DNA from: Anabaena azotica FACHB-119
GTDB taxonomy: Bacteria; Cyanobacteriota; Cyanobacteriia; Cyanobacteriales; Nostocaceae
NCBI RefSeq assembly: GCF_014697625.1
Contig: NZ_JACJSG010000015.1
Span: 62,001 to 126,000, forward strand
DNA: 64,000 nucleotides
Reading direction: 5' to 3'
Shown: piece after piece, positions 46,240 to 54,438 of the stretch
Position numbering within the stretch: the first letter of the stretch is position 1
Layout of the letters: the number at the start of each line of letters is the position of its first letter
Translations under genes and position numbers: made by a program
Notes under the pieces: generated by a model
Seen by the model: only the letters and a program-made list of their open reading frames with translations
The model's database searches: none
Told to the model about the DNA's origin: nothing

Positions 46240-46339
46240 GCAATAGCCAAGACAGTTAGGACATGAGAAATGAAAAAACTTAGACAGCAAAAGACTTTTA
46301 ACTCTGTCACCTGTCACCTGTAACCTGTACCCTGCTATA
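46240..46339. repeat. Family E repeat (copy 3) with STRR units
   Basis: CAATAGCCAAGACAGTTAGG..GAAAAAACTTAGACAGC..AACTCTGTCACCTGTCACC..CTGCTATAAA, as at 34109-34200. Confidence 0.75.
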
Positions 46340-46381
46340 AATTAATCACAAAAGCTGGATAATAAAAGGCTTTCAAGACTA

Positions 46382-46409
46382 TTCCCTGTCCCCTGTCACC
46401 TGTCACCTA
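46382..46409. repeat. STRR array starting at a stop codon
   Basis: On the minus strand TAGGTGACAGGTGACAGG starts right after the TAG stop (46410-46412) of the coiled-coil gene. Confidence 0.7.
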
Positions 46410-47210
46410 CTATTTGCGGGTAACTGTTTTATCTTGTTCTGAATGGTCTTTATCTTTGAATAAATCAGCAGTGGCTAGTAGTAATTCGCGGAGGGTTTGC
46501 TTAATTTGATGTTCTTTTCTCGCCAAAGATGTGCCAGCTTCACCAAGCTTATCATCGATTTGCGATCGCTTCTGTTCTACTTGTGTAGATAGGGCTTCCG
46601 CTTGTGGACGCGCCTGATCATACCAAGTTTTGGCTTGGTCAAGATAATTTTTCACCTCTTGGGAACGTCCGCCATAACGAGCTGCTAAATTAGCTCTAAC
46701 AATTGACAATTGAGCTTGTAATTGGGCGTAACGCTTCCTTAAGAGTGAAGCTTCTTCACTATTCTTGATTGATTCAATAGCGGAGTCGATGGCGGTTTTT
46801 GTTCCATCAGTTTTTGCCTGATCAGTTTCGGCAATTTCCGCTAAGATTACATCAACTTCTTGCTGAATTTTTTCTTCTTCACCATCAATTTGTGCTTGCA
46901 GTCTTTGTAATTCTGTCTGATTTTTAACTATGGCTTCGTGTCTTTTTGTATTAACGCCTTCAATCGCTCCTTCAATTGATGCGGTGACTTCTTCTTTGAT
47001 TTCTGTGCCTTTATCTTGCAGATTTTCAATTACGGTAGAAACTGCATCTTTCACCAGGGAACGGATTTCAATTGAACCTTCTTTCAATTCAGAAGCTAAT
47101 TGAGCAACTGCGTTTCTGACAATTTCCCGAATGTTTTCGCTTCTTAACTGTCCAGTTGTTTTTGCTTGTTGTAAGTCTGCTTGAATTCGCTGTTTGATAT
47201 TATTAGCCAT
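46410..47210 (-). CDS. Charged coiled-coil protein of unknown function
   Basis: From the ATG at 47210 the product has 266 residues, opening MANNIKQRIQADLQQAK. A GTG at 47267 would add 19 residues; the ATG is preferred because conserved-looking helix begins there. Almost the entire chain is predicted helix: KNQTELQRLQAQIDGEEEKIQQEVDVILAEI and AQLQAQLSIVRANLAARY are heptad-like, with many E, K and Q. It has no membrane segment and no Cys. It resembles cyanobacterial helical proteins of unknown role. A STRR array starts at its stop codon. Confidence 0.75.
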   Translation of the reverse strand: MANNIKQRIQADLQQAKTTGQLRSENIREIVRNAVAQLASELKEGSIEIRSLVKDAVSTVIENLQDKGTEIKEEVTASIEGAIEGVNTKRHEAIVKNQTELQRLQAQIDGEEEKIQQEVDVILAEIAETDQAKTDGTKTAIDSAIESIKNSEEASLLRKRYAQLQAQLSIVRANLAARYGGRSQEVKNYLDQAKTWYDQARPQAEALSTQVEQKRSQIDDKLGEAGTSLARKEHQIKQTLRELLLATADLFKDKDHSEQDKTVTRK

Positions 47211-47431
47211 TTTCAACTCTGGTGATTTAGTTAATTTGGATAAAATTGCTGATAGTCTTCCATTCACATTATGATTTAGCCTCTAATATTTGAGGTACTT
47301 CCTTGAGAGGTAAAAGTGATAAAGTCTAACTACAGATTGTGATGAAGAACTTGTACTCCTTCTATGGGATGATAAGTACATATCTATCTAATAGATTTTG
47401 CGGAAAGATAAACTATTACTGGAGAAGCTAA

Positions 47432-47767
47432 GTGCAGAAATTACTCAAAATACTATTAGTAACTCTTTTATGTTTGATAAGTATTTCTACATCACCCGCA
47501 AGCGCAGCAGACATAGCCAAGGGCGAACAAATCTTTACTGTTCACTGTGCTGGTTGTCATATCAACGGTGGGAACATCGTTAGGCGCGGGAAGAATTTGT
47601 ACAAGAAGGCACTGAAAAAATATGGTATGGATTCTTTAGAGGCGGTTGAAGCGATCGTCACTAATGGTAAAAATAATATGTCAGCTTATAAAGACCGTCT
47701 CAGCACTCAAGAAATTCAAGATGTGGCTGCTTATGTTTTAGAACAAGCAGAAAAAGGCTGGCGTTAA
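47432..47767 (+). CDS. Cytochrome c6-like protein (c6B/c6C-type paralogue)
   Basis: The start is GTG at 47432, supported by a GGAG Shine-Dalgarno seven bases ahead. The 111-residue product has a signal peptide (residues 1-25, ..SPASA). The haem site is CAGCH (39-43), and the axial Met is in KNNMSAYK. The C-terminal helix is DVAAYVLEQAEKGWR. The CHINGGNIVRRGKNL stretch after the haem site fits the c6B/c6C group more than plastocyanin-equivalent c6 (from memory of the families). It acts in the thylakoid lumen or periplasm. It lies 20 bases before an aldo/keto reductase gene. Confidence 0.9.
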   Translation: MQKLLKILLVTLLCLISISTSPASAADIAKGEQIFTVHCAGCHINGGNIVRRGKNLYKKALKKYGMDSLEAVEAIVTNGKNNMSAYKDRLSTQEIQDVAAYVLEQAEKGWR

Positions 47768-47787
47768 CAATTTAAAATTAAGAGAAA

Positions 47788-48804
47788 ATGGCACTACCAG
47801 AAGAAAGTCGCTTACAATTTACCTCTGATTTAAACATTTGCCGGATATTAAAAGGAATGTGGCAAGTATCTGGCGCACATGGTAAGATTAATCAGAAAGC
47901 TGCTATCCAAACTATGTTTCAATACGTGGATGCAGGCTTTACTACATGGGATTTAGCAGACCATTATGGCCCGGCGGAAGACTTTATTGGTGAGTTTCGT
48001 CGTCAGTTAGTTGCTAACCGTGGTGAAGCAGCTTTAGCTAATATTCAAGCATTCACAAAATGGGTTCCTCGTCCAGGGAAGATGACGAAGAAACTGGTTG
48101 AGGAGAATCTAGATATCTCCCGGCGCAGAATGGATGTAGAATCATTAGATTTGATGCAGTTCCACTGGTGGGATTATCAGGATAAAAATTATTTAGATGC
48201 CCTGAAATATATGGCGGAACTGCAAAACGAGGGCAAAATTAAGCATTTGGCTTTGACTAATTTTGACACAGAACGTTTGCAAATTATTACCGAAGCGGGA
48301 ATTAAAATTGTTTCTAATCAAGTGCAGTTTTCTGTGGTAGACCGCCGTCCAGAAGTAAGTATGATCCAGTTTTGTGAAAAACATGGCATCAAACTTTTCA
48401 CTTATGGGACTATTTGCGGTGGTTTATTATCAGAAAAATATTTAGGAAAACCAGAACCAAGGGGTTTTGATTTGGGTACGGCTAGTTTGCGTAAGTACAA
48501 AAATATGATTGATGCTTGGGGAGGCTGGAGATTATTTCAAGAGTTACTTGCTACTCTCAAGCAAATCGCTGATAAGCATGGAGTTAGCATTGCTAATGTG
48601 GCAACTCGTTATATTTTAGATAAGCCAACTGTTGGCGGTGTGATAGTTGGTGCAAGGTTGGGGGTGTCGGAACATATTGAAGATAACGCCAAGGTATTTA
48701 GTTTTAGTTTAGATGCAGAAGATAGCAATGGCATCAACACTATCTCCAGTCAATCACGAGATTTATATCAAGTCATCGGTGATTGCGGTGATGAATATCG
48801 TTGA
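47788..48804 (+). CDS. Aldo/keto reductase family oxidoreductase
   Basis: The 338-residue TIM-barrel protein carries the catalytic tetrad: Asp and Tyr in WDLADHYGPAEDFIG, Lys in AFTKWVPRP, and His in LMQFHWWDY. Toward the C-terminus GGVIVGARLGVSEHIEDN matches the NADPH-binding end. The 20-base gap to the cytochrome gene suggests co-transcription, but no functional tie is obvious. Substrate is unknown. Confidence 0.92.
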   Translation: MALPEESRLQFTSDLNICRILKGMWQVSGAHGKINQKAAIQTMFQYVDAGFTTWDLADHYGPAEDFIGEFRRQLVANRGEAALANIQAFTKWVPRPGKMTKKLVEENLDISRRRMDVESLDLMQFHWWDYQDKNYLDALKYMAELQNEGKIKHLALTNFDTERLQIITEAGIKIVSNQVQFSVVDRRPEVSMIQFCEKHGIKLFTYGTICGGLLSEKYLGKPEPRGFDLGTASLRKYKNMIDAWGGWRLFQELLATLKQIADKHGVSIANVATRYILDKPTVGGVIVGARLGVSEHIEDNAKVFSFSLDAEDSNGINTISSQSRDLYQVIGDCGDEYR

Positions 48805-49005
48805 TAATCGCGATAAGTTCGCCTGGCGATCGCTATCATAACAAGGTTGAGGATCAACAATTCACAACAACATCCATCCTCTGTAACATCCTACATCAAT
48901 GGTGCAATTTTAACAGTGCATCATATCACGAATTATGAGTTATAAGTTATGAGTGTTATATCTAACTTTCAATACTCAATTTCTTACTTTTACCCCTACT
49001 GAATC

Positions 49006-50187
49006 GTGAAGCTACGCAGCCTGATTCCATTTTTTGATGATTCTGTCTCCACCTGGGCTTTAGAAGCGCGGTTGTTGCGCTGGCTAACGTTCATTTGGTT
49101 ATTTGTCGGTTTGACAATTCTATTTTCAGCCTCCTATGTAGTAGCTGATGTCCGTCAAGGCGATGGTTTGTATTACTTCAAACGACAAATCCTTTGGGTT
49201 CTCGCCGCACTCATCGGCTTTAATATCATTGTTAATCGACCCATACAAAAAATTCTTAGTATCTCTCACTGGCTACTAGGAATATTTTTAATATTAATTT
49301 TTGTTACCCTCATCCCTGGTTTGGGTAAAAAAGCCTTTGACGCAGCCCGTTGGATAGCCCTTGGGCCTATCCCCATACAACCATCAGAACTAATTAAACC
49401 CTTTTTAGTGCTACAAAGTGCCAGATTGTTTGGCAATTGGGAACGGTTGACTTGGCGAGTGCGTTTAACTTGGCTAGGGATTTTCGGTTTAGTAATTTTA
49501 GGCATTCTAGCCCAGCCTAACTTAAGTACAGCCGCACTTTGCGGTATGACTATCTGGTTAATTGCCCTAGCAGGAGGTATACCTTACCATTATTTAGCAG
49601 GAACGGCGATCGGTGGCTTCCTGTTAGGCTTACTGAGTATTAGCATCAAAGACTATCAACGCAGACGGGTATTATCATTCCTCAACCCTTGGGCAGACGC
49701 AACAGGAGATGGGTATCAATTGGTACAGAGTCTTTTGGCAGTGGGTTCTGGTAGAACTTGGGGAGCAGGATTTGGGATGTCACAGCAAAAGCTATTCTAC
49801 CTACCAATTCAAGACACCGACTTTATTTTCGCCGTGTTCGCTGAAGAATTTGGCTTTGTGGGCAGTATAGTCTTGCTGGTACTTTTAGCCTTATTTACTA
49901 CCTTGGGACTAGTAATTGCACTTAAAGCTAAAAATTCTGTCCATCGGCTAGTAGCGATGGGAGTCACAATCATCATGGTAGGACAATCATTATTACATAT
50001 TGCCGTAGCCACAGGCGCATTACCAACCACAGGCTTACCCTTACCCATGTTTAGTTACGGTGGTAACTCCATGATAGCCAGTTTAATAGGTGCAGCTTTA
50101 CTAATTCGCGTAGCCAGAGAAAGTAGTGAAGCGGAAATCTTACCACTACGCAGACCGCATCAAAATCAACGTCCGCGTCGGTTATAG
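49006..50187 (+). CDS. ftsW: FtsW/RodA/SpoVE family septal peptidoglycan polymerase (FtsW)
   Basis: The 393-residue product starts with GTG and has about ten membrane helices. FDAARWIALGPIPIQPSELIKPFLVL is the family signature near the middle. LPIQDTDFIFAVFAEEFGFVGSIVLL follows, and ALPTTGLPLPMFSYGGNSMIASL lies near the C-terminus. It polymerises lipid II at the division septum; the RodA alternative cannot be ruled out from sequence alone. It converges with the cyclase gene over a repeat-filled gap. Confidence 0.85.
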   Translation: MKLRSLIPFFDDSVSTWALEARLLRWLTFIWLFVGLTILFSASYVVADVRQGDGLYYFKRQILWVLAALIGFNIIVNRPIQKILSISHWLLGIFLILIFVTLIPGLGKKAFDAARWIALGPIPIQPSELIKPFLVLQSARLFGNWERLTWRVRLTWLGIFGLVILGILAQPNLSTAALCGMTIWLIALAGGIPYHYLAGTAIGGFLLGLLSISIKDYQRRRVLSFLNPWADATGDGYQLVQSLLAVGSGRTWGAGFGMSQQKLFYLPIQDTDFIFAVFAEEFGFVGSIVLLVLLALFTTLGLVIALKAKNSVHRLVAMGVTIIMVGQSLLHIAVATGALPTTGLPLPMFSYGGNSMIASLIGAALLIRVARESSEAEILPLRRPHQNQRPRRL

Positions 50188-50199
50188 AGGAAGTGGGTG

Positions 50200-50280
50200 T
50201 CAGTGAACAGTTATCAGTGAACAGTGAACAATAAACATCACCTGATAACTGATAACTGATAACTGATAACTGATAAAGCC
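50200..50280. repeat. STRR array (CTGATAA)n and (CAGTGAA)n
   Basis: TCAGTGAACAGTTATCAGTG.. followed by five or so CTGATAA heptamers, filling the gap between the convergent ftsW and cyclase genes. Confidence 0.75.
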
Positions 50281-52863
50281 TCACTTCTCCTGAAAAGTCC
50301 ACACGCCTTCATCCCATTCGCTATCTGTTGGCGGTGACTGTAGCCAATGTTGACAGCGTAGTAGGTGCAGCATGGCGGCTTTGTCCTGGTTATCAAATGC
50401 TAAAACCTTGGCGAATTCTCCCCTAGCTAGAGGAAACTGTCGTCTGAGGTAGTATTGCCGACCTTTATGATAATGCTCAATTACTCGCATTTTATCACTG
50501 CTGATGGGGTCGGAACGTAAACCGACTAACTCATATATGGATACGGGTTCGTTTCTACCTTTGACGCGGATGTAATCTAGTTCTCTAGCCCAGACCCGAT
50601 CTTGGCATGGCTTAAAGGTATTATCGCTAATGATAATGTCACAACCATATTGCTTACTGACACTTTCTAAGCGGGAACCCAGATTTACACCATCACCGAT
50701 CGCTGTAAATTCCATCCGCTTACTAGAACCAATATTACCGCTAATTACGGTATCAGAGTTAATCCCAATGCCAATGTTAATTTTCGGTTTATTGGCTGCA
50801 TGACGACGTTGGTTAAATTCCTGTAAGCGATGGCGCATTTCTATCGATGTTTGTACCGCCATCCAAGCGTGTTCTTCTAGGGGGAGGGGCGAACCAAACA
50901 CAGCCATAATGGCATCACCGATGTATTTATCGAGTGTCCCTTTATGCTTGAATACAGCCTCTACCATCGACTCAAAATATTCATTGAGCATACTTACCAC
51001 TTCTTCTGCTTGGAGATTCTCAGTCAAAGTGGTGTAGCCGCGAATATCGGAAAATAATATGGAAACGTCTTTGCGATCGCCTCCCAGTTTAGCATCATCC
51101 AATTTCAACAATTCTTCTGCTAATTCCTGGGTCATGTAGCGATACATCGTACTTTTGAGCCGTTTCTCATCACTAATATCTTCCATCACCACCAACGCGC
51201 CGCAAACTTGCTGGGGATCGCTGGCATCGGCAATAGTATTTATAGATAAATTAATGCTGTGTTGTGTTGACTCGCTGCTGATGAGTGTCCTGTCTGGGTA
51301 ATATTGTTGGCGACCTTTGGTATCTGTCCCATGTAAAGCATCGTCACACCATTTACTGAAATCACCTTCCTTGATGGCGATCGCTTCACTAATTAACTTA
51401 CCTTTCAAACGCTCCTCTGATTCTAACCCCAACAAACGTTGGGCGCTTTCATTCGCCGCGATAATCGTCCCCACTTTATCTGTGGAAATCACCCCATTAG
51501 AAAGACTCCGCAGAATATCCCGTTGCATTTGTTCTTGCTGCTTGACTGTGGCGAACAATTGTGCATTCTGTAACGCCACCCCAGCTTGGATATTGAAAGC
51601 TTCCATGAACTCTTCGTCATTGCGGTCAAAACTCGCTTGGAAGCATTCGGGGGCTAAGGGCCAGGTATCTGGATTATAGTGGGGGAAATCGCCGCTTTTC
51701 TTTTTATTGACCAGTTGGGTAACACCGATTAATTCTTGGTCGCCGTTGAATACGGGCATACATAATAAACTACAGGTACGGTAGCCGTTTTGCTGGTCGA
51801 TTTGTTTGGCGGTTTCCGAGTCTGGATGGTCGTATAAATCAAAAGGAATGTTGAGTTTTTGACCAGATGCGGCGACTATCCCCGCAAAACCTTTACCTAT
51901 GGGGACACGCAACTCTTTTGTTGAACCATCATCTTGAGTAATTTTCGTCCATAATTCCTGGCGATCGCGGTCTAGCAGCCATAAGGTACTGCGATCGGCG
52001 TTCATCAGTTCCTTCGCTTCGTCCATCACCCGTTTAAGGGTATCTTCCAAATCCAGACTACTTTGGCTGAGGGATTTGACCGCCTTCATCATCGCCGCCG
52101 CCGCCCTTTGTTTTTGCGTCGCTATGTAAAATGAGCGCGACGACTCTAATATCAAGCGAATTGACGGCGCAAATTCCTGAAATAACTGCTCATCAGCAAT
52201 GGTAAAGCCCCTAGTATCAATCCGTTCTCCCAATGGTGCATCGGGGGAGTTGAAGGATTTTAATTTGTTGAGTAATTGTACCACCGCCACCAGTCGCCCT
52301 TGGTCGTTCAGGAGCGGTAGAGCCAACATGGTGTAGGTACGATAGCCAGTAATTTTCTCTTGTGCTTGAGCAAAGCAAGAGCGGGGATCGTGATAAAAGT
52401 CAAAAGGTATGTTAATGACCTTTTTAAAAGTAGCCACTTCACCCGCAATCCCTTTGTCGGCGGGAATGCGAATTTCTAGCGGGCGATCGCCCTCTCCGGC
52501 GGCGACAATTGACCACAGTTCTTGTTTTTCTTCATCCAGTAAAAATATAGTTGTTCGGTCTGCTCCTAGTAATTCCCCTGTTTTTAGGGTAATTGACTGT
52601 AGCATTTCTTGTAGAATTGTCTCAAACCCATGAGAATCTAACATCGACAGGGTTTGATGCACAACTTGGAGTTTTTGCTCAACTTCTGTAACAACTTGTT
52701 TAAAAGTATCCTGAGTTAAGGGAGCAAGAAACGTAGAAATAGTACCTTTTCTGCGGGCTAGTGCGCCCACAGGAGATGAAGTTGCTGGCAAGTTTTGTTC
52801 CTGGTTGTGTTGACCACTCATCAAATCGCCAGTCTCCCTAAAATTACGCTGTTGCGATGACAT
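50281..52863 (-). CDS. cyaB: Adenylate cyclase with tandem GAF, PAS and class III cyclase domains (CyaB-type)
   Basis: The 860-residue product has GAF-A at about 80-240 and GAF-B at about 260-450, each with an N-K..F..D-E element (NKLKSFN..ADEQLF; NKKKSGDF..NDEEFM). A PAS domain follows at about 460-560 (VISTDKVGTIIAANESAQRLLGL), then a class III cyclase domain. The cyclase has metal Asp residues in FSDIRGYT and GDAIMAVFG, adenine-contact Lys in LDKYIGD, and EFTAIGD. The Thr in that place favours ATP over GTP. Length and order match Anabaena CyaB1 and CyaB2, whose GAF domains bind cAMP. A TPR-like tail follows. A second ATG at 52821 is possible. Confidence 0.92.
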   Translation of the reverse strand: MSSQQRNFRETGDLMSGQHNQEQNLPATSSPVGALARRKGTISTFLAPLTQDTFKQVVTEVEQKLQVVHQTLSMLDSHGFETILQEMLQSITLKTGELLGADRTTIFLLDEEKQELWSIVAAGEGDRPLEIRIPADKGIAGEVATFKKVINIPFDFYHDPRSCFAQAQEKITGYRTYTMLALPLLNDQGRLVAVVQLLNKLKSFNSPDAPLGERIDTRGFTIADEQLFQEFAPSIRLILESSRSFYIATQKQRAAAAMMKAVKSLSQSSLDLEDTLKRVMDEAKELMNADRSTLWLLDRDRQELWTKITQDDGSTKELRVPIGKGFAGIVAASGQKLNIPFDLYDHPDSETAKQIDQQNGYRTCSLLCMPVFNGDQELIGVTQLVNKKKSGDFPHYNPDTWPLAPECFQASFDRNDEEFMEAFNIQAGVALQNAQLFATVKQQEQMQRDILRSLSNGVISTDKVGTIIAANESAQRLLGLESEERLKGKLISEAIAIKEGDFSKWCDDALHGTDTKGRQQYYPDRTLISSESTQHSINLSINTIADASDPQQVCGALVVMEDISDEKRLKSTMYRYMTQELAEELLKLDDAKLGGDRKDVSILFSDIRGYTTLTENLQAEEVVSMLNEYFESMVEAVFKHKGTLDKYIGDAIMAVFGSPLPLEEHAWMAVQTSIEMRHRLQEFNQRRHAANKPKINIGIGINSDTVISGNIGSSKRMEFTAIGDGVNLGSRLESVSKQYGCDIIISDNTFKPCQDRVWARELDYIRVKGRNEPVSIYELVGLRSDPISSDKMRVIEHYHKGRQYYLRRQFPLARGEFAKVLAFDNQDKAAMLHLLRCQHWLQSPPTDSEWDEGVWTFQEK

Positions 52864-53716
52864 AGGTAATTTTTGATATAGCAGGATTTAGACTTTTAAG
52901 AATTTATTTAAGTGTTGCTAAATGCAACAAGGGATGGACATTACACACAGTGTAATCTGTAGTTCAGTCAGCGTCATCCTGGCCTAATCTTGGTTTTGCC
53001 TATCTTCACCTACTAATTCCTTACAGCCACAAAAGTATAGACGATAACGCGGGAGCGATCGCTAAGTTCACAGTTATACTAGCAAATCAAGCTATCACCT
53101 GCTTGACCAACTCTACTCATGGGAGTAGTGTATAAATTAGGATTCCCAATTTTCCATCCCAAATAACACATCGATGGAAATAGTGCTTTTCATTTAGATG
53201 AAGTACATCACCCTAGCCCAAGCTTGACTAATTTCTCCCCTCTGTAAATCTATACTCCATCCCAGAGAGAAACGCTGTAATCTAAGTGACAAGCTCAAGG
53301 TCAACTTATTTACAAGTGTTAACAAGCTCTCAATCCATCTAACCCACAACAAAATCCAGCCCCAGCTAACCCAGCAACTATTTAATCATCTGGAATTGAC
53401 CCAAGCTCTCAAGTCTGTGTTTAATTAGCAAAACTTTATGCAGCTACAACCAAAGAGTTTATCAAAATATTTCCTTTGCATCCCAGTCGCTAGTTTTTAT
53501 AGTCCAGCAAGTAGCCGTACACCAGCAAGTTATAAACTTTTGTAACAAATCTTTCGCCTTTGCATAAAAGCGAAAAAGTGAACAGATGAGATAGTGAAAG
53601 CAACCCTTGCGGAAAATACTGAGATAGTGATTTGCTGTAGACGTTTTTTCAAGCTCGGCAATTACTTATCGATATTTAACTCAACTCCTACGTTTTGAAA
53701 AAGGTAAATCTACCCG
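52864..53716. other. 850-base gap upstream of cyclase and proline-rich gene
   Basis: No standard gene is seen. GTTGCTAAATGCAAC (about 52913-52927) is a small hairpin near the cyclase start. A remnant of the neighbouring proline-rich gene lies at 53323-53385. A 36-codon frame at 53438-53548 (MQLQPKSLSKYFLCIPVASF..) has no support beyond being open. Confidence 0.4.
53323..53385 (+). pseudogene. Decayed copy of the 3' end of the proline-rich small gene
   Basis: After a stop codon the frame reads QALNPSNPQQNPAPANPATI then TAA, closely like the end of the 53717 product (VPSNPEENTDPADPASI then TAG). DNA similarity continues about 15 bases past the stop (ATCTGGAAT versus AACTGGAAT). No N-terminal counterpart is seen upstream. 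Confidence 0.6.
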
Positions 53717-53959
53717 ATGAATAGCAGATCAGGACAAGCTAGCACCTTAACAAAAAGCAGAGTAGCCCCATCTTGGCAAAAAAGTACCTTTGCTATCAAA
53801 CCTAGTTTCACCATAGAAGCAATTCAATGGCCCCCACCACCACCGGGTCCTAATCCAAAACCATTACCTACACCTACACCTACACCTCCACCTCCACCTT
53901 CAGCGGTTCCATCTAACCCAGAAGAAAATACAGATCCTGCTGACCCAGCAAGTATTTAG
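53717..53959 (+). CDS. Small proline-rich protein of unknown function
   Basis: The 80-residue product has a basic, Ser-rich first half (MNSRSGQASTLTKSRVAPSW) and then a Pro-rich second half (WPPPPPGPNPKPLPTPTPTP and PPPPPSAVPSN), ending acidic (NPEENTDPADPASI). An AAGG lies about 12 bases upstream of the ATG. A hairpin terminator follows, supporting it as a separate transcript. It has no signal peptide by eye. It could be a precursor peptide, a wall-associated protein or a linker-like remnant; none is shown. A decayed relative lies upstream. Confidence 0.5.
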   Translation: MNSRSGQASTLTKSRVAPSWQKSTFAIKPSFTIEAIQWPPPPPGPNPKPLPTPTPTPPPPPSAVPSNPEENTDPADPASI

Positions 53960-53993
53960 TCAACTGGAATATCTACAATAAATCGCATTCCTC

Positions 53994-54031
53994 AGCTAGA
54001 TAAACACTTTTTTATCTAGCTAATAGTTTTT
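53994..54031 (+). terminator. Terminator-like hairpin after the proline-rich gene
   Basis: AGCTAGATAAA and TTTATCTAGCT pair perfectly over 11 bases with a six-base loop, followed by AATAGTTTTTGG. Confidence 0.6.
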
Positions 54032-54110
54032 GGATGCTATGGGAGTCTGGTTGCTGCTAAATTTGTTTGCGTAGGGAGTGGGGGCGGGTTCACGAAGATT
54101 ATCATTAATT

Positions 54111-54322
54111 AACGTGAGTTCGACCAGTGCGGTTTTGACCTCACCCCCAACCCCTCTCCTACGAGGAGAGGGGAGTGTAGAGTATGAGATATTAAGGATA
54201 AATTAGGCTTTTAAAGCCTATCTCCTCTTAGGGGAGCTAGTGCGTTGGGCGGCTCTGCCGACTTGTAGCAACTGGCGTGAGAGGATATGGAAGTGGGTTT
54301 TTTCAGCCGTCGAACTCAGGTT
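54111..54322. repeat. Family B palindromic repeat (copy 4, diverged)
   Basis: It starts AACGTGAGTTCGA and ends TCGAACTCAGGTT with one end mismatch. The left half keeps the CACCCCCAACCCCTC block, and the middle has been replaced or diverged. GCGGGTT / AACCCGCCCC repeat fragments flank it on both sides. Confidence 0.65.
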
Positions 54323-54438
54323 TAATTATGGTGGATATTCATCAACCCGCCCCTACTTAATAAACCCGCTCCTACATGAGTAGGAAATAATAACAAGTGA
54401 TTTTATCAACATAGTTTTGATTAGAAATAAAATTTTAT

